DNA from: Phaeotremella fagi
Lineage: Eukaryota > Basidiomycota > Tremellomycetes > Tremellales > Phaeotremellaceae
Direction of reading: 5' to 3'
Length of the DNA stretch: 64,000 nucleotides
Assembly: GCA_001599715.1 (NCBI GenBank)
Contig: BCHU01000001.1
Span: 1,535,634 to 1,599,633, forward strand
The translations under genes and the position numbers were made by a program. Shown piece by piece: positions 21,755 to 33,243 of the stretch. The notes under the pieces are model-generated. The model had not been told where the DNA came from and did not search any database. It saw only the letters and a list, made by a program, of their open reading frames with translations. Numbering within the stretch: the stretch's first letter is position 1; every line of letters starts with the position of its first letter.

Positions 21755-22518
21755 ATGCATCTTCTGGTAACCGGTGCCAACACTGCTTTGGCCACCCAAC
21801 TCCTCCCAAAACTTTTGTCAGCGAATCACACAATCTTGGCTACCGATGTCCAACTACATCTAGAAAATCATATACCGGGTGTCACATACATTCAATCAAA
21901 TCTTGATGATATCAAATCTCTCAACACTATATTCGCTGTTGCTTCAGCTATCGATGACCTTCCCGTTGAGGCTGTTGTTCATCTGGGTAGCTCTGATACT
22001 GAATCCTTGGGAAATTTGTATTCAGTTGCTGGAGAATGGGGAGTTTATACTCTCGTTCTGGCTGATTCTACTGGTTTGACGGGTGAATTGTTGGGAAAGA
22101 ATTCCCGATCAACGCAATGGGTAGGTCAAATGTCGTTGTTCTCCAGTCGATCACTAACACATTTCTAGAACTTTTCACAAAAGACAAACAAGTAGGTCGA
22201 ACAGCAGAGACCCTCATGTGCTGAACCCAGTTCAGAGTTAAAGAAAATGCTCAAACAGCATGCGACAAATTTCCAGATTTACATCTGCTTCTCCTGTATC
22301 CTTCTCAAGAGGTTTCCCAGACGAGATTGCCGGGATTCAGATTAAATTCACCGCCACCAACTCCTATCTCTCCTGTTGCTTCCAAGAGCTTGACAAACCG
22401 CGAAAGGGTCTCATATAACGATATCAGTAGGGTCTGCTTGTCTGCTTTGAAAAACGCAGAAATGTTCGGAGGTCAGGGGTTAAAACCTATTGAGGTCCAT
22501 TCAATAAACAAATTTTGA
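21755..22518 (+). CDS. SDR/epimerase-like Rossmann protein, apparently degenerate
   Basis: ATG at 21755 opens MHLLVTGANTALATQLLPKL, a Rossmann start with a GxxxxA variant of the TGxxGxxG turn. It continues with ILATDVQLH, YIQSNLDDIKSL and AVVHLGSS (NAD-dependent epimerase layout: beta-2 acid, DxxD, VVHLA). Two introns (about 22120-22167 and 22191-22234) join TQW-NFSQKTN-KVKENAQTACDKFPDLHLLLLYPS. The C-terminus has RLPGFRLNSPPPTPISP and ends at TGA 22516-22518. The protein is about 220 residues, short for extended SDRs, and I see no YxxxK where the catalytic pair should be. It may bind NAD(P) without catalysis or have shifted function. Confidence 0.6.
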
Positions 22519-22746
22519 TTTGATTGAATGTGCCTGTACAAGTACAGTATTCCATAGTTAAAAGATAGTTCATACTGTATCGAGGTTCTACAGAATAATA
22601 AAGTCTTCATTTTCTAAATCCTACTTTTCACCGTTCGCTGTAATGAACTCTTCTTCTCCCAAAACCCAAGATACTGTGAGATACGAATTTCTACCTAATA
22701 ACTCGCCATATCATCTTCCCACCAGATTTTGCTCTTCCAAGATAAA

Positions 22747-24651
22747 TCAGTAAGTGGTATCGCGGTAGGAATAATCACGCACCTCTTTAGCAAATGCCTC
22801 ATCACCCAGGAATCTGATACCGACACTTCCAACGGCGGTGGCAGCTTTGAAAGCTTCCTCGTGAGCTTTTGGTGAACGAGCTTTCTCTGTGAACTCCGGT
22901 GTATGGTTTCCTCGTCCTGGGATGAACGGGATACCGAAATGAGGATGACATGCGGGCATGGCGTAAGTCACCTTGAGATATGAATCAATACTGGTAATAT
23001 AACAAAGTAAAATGTTTCGCTCACATTTCCGAAATCGGTTGATCCTCCTCCTTGAGACCAGTCACGGAACAACAGTGTAATTGGGGTCTCGAACAAGTCA
23101 CCCATGGCTGATGCGTATTCTTCCTATGGAGATACGTTAGCCTGTCTCTTTAGGAGGACGAATGAAGCCAACTTACAGCGAGGGGTTTACAGTTTCGAAG
23201 ATCATTCATCATCAATTCTTCATCATGTTTCCAAGTGCATCCAGTGGCAAGAGCTGCAGCTCTAGAACCATTGATTAGCGAATGAGAGAGGAAAAACCTC
23301 ATTCTGTCTCAAAACTCACTCAAAACAACCCATAATCTTCTTCTTCAGAATTTCGACATCAGCAGCTGTAGCTCCTCTGAGGTAATATCTCATGGAGGTA
23401 TAGTCAGGGATAATATTTGGAGCGGCTCCACCTGATGTAATGATACCGTGAACACTATTCGAAACAGTTAGCATCAATCTGAACAGAGGGATAGGAGAAC
23501 CTACCGATCAGTGGTCTTGATTTGTTGACGCATGGCAGATATCGAAGAGTAAGCTAAATTAGCAGCGTCCAAAGCATTGACACCGTCCCCTTTCATAGAG
23601 TTAATTATATCTCTTTTGTATGTTGCACAACTTACAAGGTGCTGCACCTGCATGACTGGTTTTACCAAAGTATTCAATGTTGATAGCTTGGATGGCCAAA
23701 GATGGAGCTACACCTCCGACTCCAGCTTGGCCATGTCCAGGATGAACCATCATACAAGCATCAAGGCCCTTGTCTATTTCTCTTAGTGACATGTTGACGA
23801 CGAAGCAGGAAACAAGCTTACATCCACCAAGATTGAGAAGTTTGACTTTTCCAGCACCACCTTCTTCCTGATTGTAAGTCAGCATGGCAAAGTACTTCTG
23901 GATTGAACTAATTATAGACTTACAGCAGGTGTCCCGATAAGGACTACAGTACCGGAAATCGAATGCTAAACATCAGGTATGTCCCAGTGATCTAACCTAC
24001 TTTCTTCATTGCAGCACGGATACCAAGTAGAGCACCAACTCCAGCAACAGCGATAAGATTATGACCACAAGCTACAAATTCAATTAAACCATGACTCAAA
24101 TCGAGAAAGGAAAAGCTAAACACACCATGTCCGATACCAGGTAAGGCGTCGTACTCAGAATTCAAACCAAACGTTCTACCACCTGTACCCAAAGTGAAAG
24201 AAGCTTTGAAACTGGTAGGGATTTTCCAATGTTCAATAACGTCGAATCCTTGTTCCTTGAGATAAGTAGTGATTTTAGCATGAGCTTTGAATTCATGAAA
24301 GGCGAGTTCAGGATGATCAGACAAATATAATGAAATTTCAGTCAATTCATCTGAATGATTCCAAATCTCCGTTTTGATAGTTTCTCTAGCGTCAGCGTTG
24401 AAGATCTCTCGGATCTCGTTATAAGCTGGTAGATCTTCTAGAGTCAGGTTCTTGAAATCCGGTCCAGCTCCGCAACATGGTTCATTGAGATGATGGACAT
24501 GACCTGAATGTGATGGCGTTGTTGGTTCGATCTTTTCTTGCACTTGGGGAACGCTTTGTGGAACAGCTTGTCTGGACGAGCGACGTGTGCTGAAAAGTCC
24601 ACCAAAGCATCCTGGGACGGGTGATTGGGATCTTTGAGTGTTTCTGGTCAT
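22747..24651 (-). CDS. M20-family metallopeptidase/amidohydrolase (PM20D2-like)
   Basis: ATG at 24651 and stop at 22747. A Ser/Arg-rich N-terminal extension of about 80 residues precedes the catalytic domain: SLYLSDHPELAFHEFKAH, LNSEYDALPGIGHACGHN (zinc-binding Asp and His, joined across an intron), IGTPAEEGGAGKVKLL (catalytic and zinc-binding Glu pair) and DACMMVHPGHG. The lid/dimerisation domain follows with YFGKTSHAGAAPWDGVNALDAA. The end has STDFGNVTYAMPACHPHFGI. The AEEGGAGK and HPGHG elements fit the M20D2 group, which cleaves dipeptides with beta-alanyl or basic residues, or N-acyl amino acids (family knowledge). At least seven introns are present. The extension contains cysteines (NEPCCGAGP), which is unusual. 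It should be soluble; the substrate is not predictable. Confidence 0.82.
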
Positions 24652-25096
24652 CTTCAGTGTGTTGGATGTAAGGGGAAATTGTTATTGACTTCATTCATTT
24701 AAGTATCCAAGTTACTACATCTAGTGGTCGGGCTTACCGATGGTGACCACCGATCACGGATATGAGCGCAAGTGGCGACAATTCTCTCAAATCCCTCCAC
24801 TTGGCTCATTGGAGTTGCTGTTCATACACAAGTCCTGTTCTGCGATAGTCTGGCCAACGCTTCTTCGATTGGGTGGTCAAGTGGGAGCACGGGCCATTTA
24901 ATTTATCAAGAAGAAAACGGGTAAAGGGATGGGTATTCGAAGATCTCTCCCGTCAGTGACCCTACAATGCTGCTCCCAATATATTGTAGCTAAAGTATAC
25001 ATAATCCAGCGGAAGAAATTCTATCATCCCACAGACCCAAATATACAATAAAATGAGAAATCAGAAATAATTGTCCATAAAGCCGTTCCTCAAAAA
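24652..25096. promoter_or_regulatory. Intergenic gap with GTGGTC-N15-GACCAC dyad (445 bp)
   Basis: Promoter of the M20 gene. A perfect inverted repeat GTGGTC (24724-24729) / GACCAC (24745-24750) lies 73-99 bp upstream of the start. Another GGTGGTCAAG occurs near 24869. The rest is 3' flank of the surface-protein gene. Confidence 0.45.
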
Positions 25097-26892
25097 TTAG
25101 GCTGGGTTACTCCAAGCTGGATCATATCCTGGAGGCAACGTTCCGCCAACTTCCTCTGCTTCCTCTTCCTCTTCCACAGGCACTGGACCGGCATCGACTT
25201 CTTGTCTTCTCTGGCCGCTACCACTTGCTTCAAATTGGCTGCTTGACACGTTCTGCTGCATCCCCCCTGAACCCTCTACCACTGGACTGATAGCTTCCAC
25301 TATCAAAGATTCGCGATTGGAAATCATCGAGTCTCGAGCCGGGGATTTACCCTTTCCTGTCCCAGTAGGACTAGCAAGGGAATCGACCTTTCCTCCAACC
25401 TCAGTCGATACAGTAAGTCGTTTCGAAGAAGAATCACTTTGACCCTCGTGAATTGCCTTCTCAGAGTCGACGAGTGGCTGTTTTCCGTTCAGTGATTTCT
25501 CAGGAATCCCACCTAGAAGTGGTTCATCGCTTGGGGCAGAACTTGGAGCCATTGACATTTCCGATGCCTTGGTACTAAGTCCAGGACGAGATTCTGAGTC
25601 GGTCGGTGCCCATAGCCAGGTCGATTCGTGGTAACCTTGCTTAGAATCTTGTCGAGCCGGCTCCACGAGTGATACAGCTGGAGGAGCAGGTGGAATTGAG
25701 GTGGCAACTGGGGAGTAGGTTACTGAAGTGAATGGGTTAATCCCTCCGCTCAGCATGGTAGTTTCTCGGTGGATATCGAATTTGTGCTGATCTGTGTTTT
25801 GGCGGGACTTTCTTCTTCGTCTCATGAGCCAGAATACAAAGATGACGATAAGAACCACGAGACCTCCTCCCACCTATCATACATCGGGTTTAGTAACGGC
25901 TCAATTGCATGAAAGAGAAAGAGAGCACTTACAGCACCACCAATTATTGCTTTGAGATTACCACCCGATGATGTGGTCTCGTTTTCGACTATCACGTTCC
26001 CATTCCCGGTTCCATTGGTCGATCCTCCAGACAGTGTTACAGAAACTTGAGTCGCAATCGAGGCTGTACTAACTGCTATTCCAGTACTTGTGATGAAGTA
26101 CGTTGAGCCCCCGCTGGTGACAGCCTGAACGCTGGTGAAAGTGGATGTTCCCACAGAGATAATCGTAGTATCTTGAGCCACAACCACAGGTGCTGCTGAT
26201 CCAGACGCACTACCACCAGTAACGGGTTGACTATTAGTAACGATCGGTTGGGTTGAAGTCCTGGACGGGGTGATAGTACTTGTTGTGGTACTTATAATGG
26301 TCCTCGATGAGACTGGAATCGAGCTCGATGAGTACGGAATGCTGCTTGAGCTGACGACAGGAGCTGAAATACTGGAAACACCGTTGACGGTGGAACTTGG
26401 AACGGAGACTGGGGCTTGACAACCGTTTGGTCCGACTGTCATCGCTGAAGGATAGATTGAAAAGTCTGCAATGTCTTGCATTGCCCCAGTCGAATCAATG
26501 ACGTTTACATAGTACGATGCGTCTAAAAAACGTTTGTCAACACCTCATTTTGCTCCATTTAAAAAAAGAAAATAATGCAGCTCACCATAGCTGGCGTCCG
26601 CAGTCCATTGCAGTGAAGTGCCAGTGATACCAGAGCCCAAGGTCTTAACTAACGACAAAGTGCCCTTATCGAAGTATAAATTAACAGTGTAAGGTCCTGT
26701 ACCCCCCGCCCAATAAAAGGTGACGCTTGTACACTGGTATACAATGCCGGGCACAGTCGAACTACCAGTGGTAAGAGCTGCTCGCCTGACATCGCCTCGA
26801 ATGTTTTTCGCTGGTAGAAGCGGTGGTTGGTTGTAAGCTGAGACGAGCACAAGACAAGTGAGAGATAAGATGAGATGAAAGAATCGAACCAT
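25097..26892 (-). CDS. Ser/Thr-rich single-pass surface protein (mucin-like, sensor-type layout)
   Basis: ATG at 26892 starts MVRFFHLILSLTCLVLVSAYN, a clear signal peptide; the frame extends upstream only to a non-ATG codon. Next is a small beta domain (CTSVTFYWAGGTGPYTVNLYF, GSGITGTSLQWTADASYDASYYVNV) resembling the Kre9/Knh-type Ser-Thr-rich domain. A long Ser/Thr-rich stretch follows (about 26030-26400). A GGAVGGGLVVLIVIFVFWLM membrane span precedes RRRRKSR (stop-transfer). The cytosolic tail is about 240 residues, rich in Ser, Pro and Glu, with an acidic run EEEEEAEEV. This order (signal, small domain, O-glycosylated stalk, TM, basic stop, tail) is that of Wsc/Mid2-type wall sensors, but no WSC cysteines are seen. 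A role in wall sensing is inference. Confidence 0.75.
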
Positions 26893-27727
26893 CGCGAGGG
26901 ATCTGTCAGAACGAATCAATGTCCAATGAGCTCAAGTTTTCGACCAGGGAAATATGAGGAAAACGAAAAGCGTCGAAAAAAGAAATGGTGTACAAAGCTT
27001 TCATCAATCCACTTATATTTCTCACTCTCTCGGAAAAAAGGCTCCTGAAGTATTCCTGAACTGGGGACCTCATCGCAGGCGGGGAGCCGAAAAAGAATGA
27101 ATCAACAAAACAGGATTAGACGATAAAAACAAAACAAATTTGAGAGAAGTTGATCGAGGTAGAAACCAAAAGAATACACAGACCCTGAGACGTATGCATC
27201 TCGAACCCATCTTCCGGGACCAGGAACTACCTTACTTCGTTCCCAAGTAGGAGATAAACGGGGACCTTGGATGGAAGTACACACTAGTTCTTAGGGTTTT
27301 TGTAAAAGATCAGCGTAAACACGATGCTCGTCGCATTTACGAAACCTTGTTTATTGTTCAATGTTTTCGCCACTCTCGCGATGGGGGTTGGTCGGATTCG
27401 GGGGGTTTAGCTTGAAGTTAGTACTGGCTCTTACTTCATGTGAGGTGTGCCTTGTCCAAAGACTTAGTTGAATCTCCTCATAAATCTCAGCTTCAATGAA
27501 GTTCTAGAAGCAGAGGGGCTACGTACAGTCTTGCCCGTATTGTGTTAACCCCAAAAATGAGCTCGAGTGGCAACAAGAAGAAGGAGGTGTAAAGACTGCA
27601 TTGACTATGGACTAAATATAATTTCTCTAACAAGTAATCACGCATATTATAAGAAACAAAAAGAGAGGAAAACGAGCCCCGAGTGTCCATAAAGATTTAA
27701 ACTTTATTGTATTTTTAATTTTGTTGT
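26893..27727. other. Intergenic gap (835 bp)
   Basis: 5' flank of the surface-protein gene and 3' flank of the phosphatase gene. It contains A/T runs and no ORF with an ATG that I trust. No tRNA-like fold or repeat was recognised. Confidence 0.45.
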
Positions 27728-29582
27728 TTACTTTTTAACTAAAGTAACGTAATCTCCAACACTACCATCTCCACCTTTAATGAATTCAAAAGTAGCAGAG
27801 GTGGCATTGACGACTGAGAGTTTAGTGAAACCGTAATGGGTAACATCTAAAACAGCGGTGATGTTCAAGATACTTTCATCAGTGTAGAGTTCAGAGTGAG
27901 ATTCGATGTTTCCGGCTTGACCGTTAACGATGTGGGTGATTGATTTACCAGGGTTGGTAAGGTAGGTATGGTTATTGATGATAGAAGCTTTATCGATCGT
28001 ACCGTTCTTTCCGAGAGGGAACATACGTTCGTACCAATGGATATGACCAGATAGGTAAGCGTCAACACCGTATTCAAGGAAGAGATCTTCGAAAGCGTTT
28101 CTCATGCTGGCTTGATAACTCGAGACACCTGACGAATACATTGGTCTGTGAGACATGGCGAAAACCCAAGGAGTTTTAGTTCTGTCAACAGAAGCTAAAT
28201 CGTTCTTGATCCATTGGATCTGTTCGTAATTAGTGTTGTTCTTGTAACTACCGTTGATATAACCGAAAGGTCCAGAATCAGTGATATAAGTTTCACTTTC
28301 CTTTGGTTGAGTTTCGTTGGCTGATAAATCAGCGACGAATGGATATTCAGGTGACTTGTAGTAATCGGTTTCACCATCGAACGAGATGAAATGAGCCAAA
28401 CCATAATCGAAAGAATACCAGAAGTTGGAAACACCACCGGTTTCTTTACCAGGCATTCTGAATCTATGTTGGTAAGCAGTGAAATTTCTTTGTGATTCTG
28501 GACAACTGAAGTAGTTGAGAGTTGAGTTTGGAGCGGTAGAGTTGACTTTACCATCGACGAGATAAGCGGTAAGTTCGTTGTTTGGACCATCGAATTCTGC
28601 ACATGCAGCTTCATGATTTCCTGGGTTCACCATGTATGGCACTTTGGATGTGATGTTGACCATCCATTGTTGCCAGAGATCCCAATTTGATTCGTAGAGA
28701 ACTGACATGTCACCTCCGTATGGACCACCTTGATTGGGGATCGCACCTTTTGGTAGAGGAATGTCGTATTCTGGAGTGATGACGTTACCTGGTAAAGCTG
28801 AAGAAGTACCGTTGTAGCATACTGGCCAGTCAGATTCGCAAGGCAAGATTCCAGAGTACCAATCATCGGCGTAGGAGATGTCACCACCATGCCAAGCGAA
28901 TGCGACTCCTAGAAAGACTGTCAGCCACAGCAAGAGGTAAAGAACATCACTAACCGTCATCAACAGCTTTGATCAATTGCTTATAAGTTCCCCCAGCATT
29001 CGTGTAACCCATATCATTGATAACGGCAACACTGAAGCCACCAGAGGCACCAGCTTTACGAGCTGTAGTGAAACTCAAAACGTCAGAAGAGGCAGTGCCG
29101 TTACCACCTGGGATAACGTAATAATATTCTTTACCAGCTTCCAAACCGTGAATCTGAACCTCATGGTAGAAGGAACTACATTGGGTAACTGCAACCAAAG
29201 AACATGGTGGTGTACGATCATAACTGGTGGTATAACCATGAGCCCGTTTATTCAATTTATCAGGTGAAGTACCGTAATACACGAAAGGTTTTTTACCGAT
29301 TCCGAAAGGAGTTTGGAAATGGATGTTGATACCAGTTGGGAGATAAGCTGTTGAAATGACATTAATGTTGTTGGTTGGTTTAGATGATTTAGGTGCTACT
29401 GCTGGTGGTTCGACCAATCTGGGGAATCCTTTACCGTTCCCTGAAATCGTTTGATCGACCCAATCACCAATTGGGATTGCTGGACCGGTGTAGGGGAATC
29501 TATCGTCTACGACTGGTGCTGGGGCAGCTTGGACTAATCCACCAACAACGATTAAAGTTGCGAGAGCTGTTGTAGTCTTCAT
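27728..29582 (-). CDS. Secreted purple acid phosphatase
   Basis: ATG at 29582 starts MKTTTALATLIVVGGLVQAAPAP, a signal peptide. A single intron (28909-28954) joins AVDDG-VAFAWHGGDISY. The N-terminal fibronectin-III-like domain (INIHFQTPFGIGKKPFVYYG, HEVQIHGLEAGKEYYYV) is followed by metallophosphatase motifs: AVINDMGYT, HGGDISYADDW, MVNPGNHEAAC, FAMSHRPMY and SGHIHWYERM. These carry the expected metal ligands. The stop is at 27728. About 14 N-x-S/T sites fit a heavily glycosylated secreted enzyme. The length of about 600 residues is normal. It releases inorganic phosphate from organic phosphates outside the cell, as known for fungal PAPs under phosphate starvation. I see no CACGTG Pho4-type box in the promoter, so phosphate control is unproven. 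Confidence 0.93.
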
Positions 29583-30096
29583 GTTATATCAAGTTACAGT
29601 GGGTTACTTGGAATTAACAACAGTGATGGGGTAAAGAAATCCTCTTCTTACGAATGCTACCAGTACTTATCCCTGCAAATATCATTTAAGTGTAACGTAT
29701 GAGCCCCATTCTCCACTTTCCAGCGTTCACTCATAACGCCACTGTCGTCTTCCCGTATGGTGTATGTACCTTTAGTTATAATTAGCAATACCAATTCATA
29801 CCAATTCTCCGAAAATTAATCATCAACCAATAAGAAGGAACAAGTTGAAAACGATTAGTCGAACGTTTTTCAAACTAACAAGAAAATCATATGCTGCGAG
29901 CACGTTCGAAAGGGAATTAATGGTCGGAAAAGAAGCTAACTGAACTACTCTGTTGATCCTGAACAGGTTGTTCCCTGATGTAAGCATGGTTGTTTTCTGA
30001 AGGAGAAAACCGATAATGCATACGTATGATAAATATTTGGACAACGTTCGTGATAAAATTTGCGATTACAAAGTACAAAACAACACATCACGACCT
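29583..30096. promoter_or_regulatory. Promoter region of the acid phosphatase (514 bp)
   Basis: Upstream DNA of the phosphatase and 3' flank of RRN3. It has CT-rich and AT-rich stretches and a single CACGTT near 29902, but no CACGTG. Nothing else is recognised. Confidence 0.4.
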
Positions 30097-32854
30097 TTAC
30101 TCCCTGGCTCTACCTAAAAAAGTAATCCCAGGTGATAAACTCATTCCTTCCAAACTTGAACTCAAACCACCATCTCTACCCATAAGTCTTCGTTTTGGAT
30201 CACCGAAACTGCCAGGTTTGATTTTCGGTAATGATCGACTAGCAGATCTAGATAAACCTAAACTTGAACCATCCAACGCAGAAGCTTCTTCTGTGTTATC
30301 AGAATCTCCATCACTGGCGTCATCTTCTTCCTCATCATCGTCGTCGTCATCATCTAAGAATCCAACGGCAACTTCATCCCATGTTCGATATAGATCTTGA
30401 ATCCATTTTTTAGATCTAGGTAAATCGTATGGATCGAATGGAAAATAATTATCTAATCCAGCTTCTATATTTGTTTGTCTGGCTGTACGTGGGATTGAGA
30501 GTGAAGGGTTTGAGGCCGTATTGGTTGAATTTTGACGTGAAACGCTTTTGGGATTTTCCGTCACAGCAGCGTTCAATGAATGTGAAGATGTAGATCGGGG
30601 ATGAGCCAATTGTTGATTTGCCTCAATGATCGAGAAACAATAAGCGAAACCAGTTTGATGAGCTACTTTGGCAAACGTTTGGACGATGATCGGATTACAA
30701 CCTAGCAGGGGGTTGAGTTCACTCGTGAGAGCTTTTTGAAGTACGTCCAAATCCTTCATCCATTTCCCATTTCCACCTTCGAATTCAACAGATTCACCAT
30801 CCATTTCCATATCACCTATCATCCCTTCAGCTTCCGATGATTCCCGTTCTCTTTCCACAGAGAACGCTCGCCATCTGAAGCAAAAGATTAACATGACCGC
30901 TTGACAAACCGAATAGAACAGTGGTAATTCGTCCAATTTAGTACTTCTCGATTGATGAAGTTTCCCATCGATATAAGCTAACAAATAAGTCGCTACCATT
31001 TTCGCTTGATCGTCGGTCACAAATCTCGCTCGACAAACCACCGATCCAATGTATACCGTTGCAGCAACTCTTTGTGTCATCGAAACAGGTTGCGCCGTAG
31101 CTGCCGGTGAAGCTGTGGTCGTAGCATATAGAGCCTGACTAACGAGTAAACCTAAGAAAATGTCCGTATGCGATGGTGAAAAAGAAGAACATAGAAAAAG
31201 AAGAAAAGGGATATGTTGAGTTGATGAAGTTGGTAAGATTTGTCTTGAGAACAGGTGTAAGAGAGTTTGGAAATGAGCTAAAGATTGGGCTGGGGATGGT
31301 GGTGGTTTTGTAGGATTTAATGCTGGAATCGATGTAGCTGAAGATGACCAATTTGGTCCTGATGCCTCTGATGTCGGAGTCGATCTACCAGAACTATTGG
31401 CAGTGTTGAGAGATTGAGCAGCCATCTCAGCCAAGGGAAGCGAGGTTGAGGGTCGAACTCCCATACACTCTTCTAGATGTTCGAAGAAATAGCACAACAT
31501 TCCATCTAATTTCTCTCTCATCGCTTTGACCGCGTCTCGCTTTTTGGCGCTGGCTTGTAAAGCTTTTCCTAAATCGTCGCCGTCTTCGGAATCACTTCCA
31601 TCGTTTGATGATAGTTCGTCTGGATCCGGATCGGATTCGTCTCCATCGTCGCTATCAAGTTCCGCTGCTAGGGACTCAATGTCGATACTTGGGATTTCTT
31701 CTGACACCAGTAAATCGAATGGATCCATTTTGTCCGCGTGCGAAATTCTTGAGGCGCTGATTCCGAAATCGTCATTATCATCTTCGTCGTCAGAATCGTC
31801 ATCGTCAACACTATTTGTGATCTCGACCTATAAAGCGTTAGCAATGCTCTATCCGGCCGTAATCGCCACTTACATCTATGCGTAACATTCGATCAACAAT
31901 CCCTCCCCAAACTCTAGCTCCGAGCTCAGGACAATAACCTATTAATTCACAACAATTCCTCACCCAAGTCGTCTGAGCCACCTCTGGTTCGCGTTTATGA
32001 GGGAAATGACGGATAAGGAGAGGTTGGAGAACATTGGGTAGGGTAGGTATGAGAGACAAAAGGTGGGAAAGGAGTAAATGATGTCGTGCATGAAAAAGTC
32101 TTCTTGTGATGGGTGTTGAATTCGATGAAGACGAATGTAATGGCTCTGGAAATCGTTTAGAGCAAGCTTCAATAAACGAAAAGATCTACTTACGCCATGT
32201 CAACCCCTTCACGGCCATTCCCACGACTTCCTTTGCCCATCCTGGTTGAGCGCTAACCAAAACACCAGCCCAACCAACATAGCTTTTCACGAATTTCTCA
32301 TCAGCCGTAGCCCAAGGTAAAGCCACGATTGCAGATATCAACGCCGAGTGTAACTCTGGTGAGAGCAGAGAAACGTGCGCCGTCAACGCTCTGATCAGAG
32401 GTAGTAGAGGTGGAAGAGGTGGAACTGGTGATGTAGGTGTAGGTAAGAAATGAGCTAATAGATCGTTATAATGACCCATTTTCCCTTGTATAGATTCTTG
32501 TAAAGCATTAGGGACGAAGACAGCTATCAAACCCCTCTGAAAAGCTTCTTTATCCTTGTTATTCCTGGCGTCACCGGTAGATTTAGTTCGACGATTTCTT
32601 GAACCTTTACCACCGTTTTCTTCAGATTCTCTGGGTCTTTTCTTACCAGCTAAAGACGATGATCGAGATGATGACGTTAATTGATGATCTGATAACATCG
32701 TCATTGATGATGATGAAGGTGGATAATTTGAATGGGCGTGAGCGTGTGAATGGTTGATCTGTGGTCTAGACGTTTTACTGGGAGGTGTTTGATTGAGATG
32801 ACGTGAAATTTTTGACATGTGAAGAGAAGGTTGAGAAGCGAAAGTGAGTGACAT
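30097..32854 (-). CDS. RRN3: RNA polymerase I initiation factor Rrn3
   Basis: ATG at 32854 (MSLTFASQPSLHMSKISRHL) and stop at 30097. The N-terminus is basic and Ser-rich (KKRPRESEENGGKGSRNRR). The HEAT-like core includes GLIAVFVPNALQE, LLPLIRALTAHVSLLSPELH and LPTLPNVLQPLLIRHFPHKR. An acidic linker (DSDDGDESDPDPDELSS) follows, then the signature C-terminal block: ELNPLLGCNPIIVQTFAKVA, HQTGFAYCFSIIEANQ, FPFDPYDLPRSKKWIQDLY and TWDEVA. The tail is acidic (FLDDDDDDDEEEDDAS). The NPLLxCxPxIVxxFAK and FFPFDPYxLP patterns are diagnostic. Rrn3 bridges Pol I to the core factor at rDNA promoters. Two introns split the N-terminal part. It is divergent from the RNase III gene with 389 bp between start codons. 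Confidence 0.92.
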
Positions 32855-33082
32855 AAAGGGCTGAGAAGATGACTAGAGTATCATTTGTGGTCTATGATAG
32901 TGGTATATGATGATGTTATGGTGTTATATGATCTATTCTAATCTATTCGTTAATGATTATTGGTATAAAGAGAGGTGAGAGTTGAGAGAATGTTGAAGTC
33001 TAGTCGTGTGATTGTAGGGATATGGTGAAAGAAAATAATCATATTACGTAAGAGATTTCAAATCGGGGTCGGCTTTTGCTTC

Positions 33083-33101
33083 CGGTAACTCACCTTTACC
33101 G
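33083..33101. promoter_or_regulatory. CGGTAA-N7-TTACCG inverted repeat
   Basis: Arms at 33083-33088 and 33096-33101 are perfectly complementary. They lie in the promoter shared by RRN3 and the RNase III gene, about 230 bp from RRN3's start and 143 bp from the other start. Confidence 0.5.
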
Positions 33102-33110
33102 ACATGTCCA

Positions 33111-33150
33111 CTCTTCCTCTCTTTCTTTCTTCTTTTTCTCTTTCTTTTTC
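33111..33150 (+). promoter_or_regulatory. 40-nt pyrimidine tract (core-promoter-like)
   Basis: Only C and T occur over 40 bases, 94-133 nt upstream of the RNase III ATG. CT-rich runs are common at fungal transcription starts. Confidence 0.45.
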
Positions 33151-33243
33151 AATCCCATTCATTCAGCTTCAACCTTCATACAGCGCTATATCAGTTAAGC
33201 TAGACTCATACTCCACATTAAATCGACCCCAACCATCTCCATC

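Larger units (their letters stand above)
32855..33243. promoter_or_regulatory. Bidirectional promoter RRN3 / RNase III (389 bp)
   Basis: The region contains the palindrome TTACGTAA (33044-33051, bZIP-like) and a perfect dyad CGGTAA-N7-TTACCG (33083-33101). A 40-nt uninterrupted pyrimidine tract (33111-33150) lies just upstream of the RNase III leader and probably marks its core promoter or start site. Confidence 0.55.
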
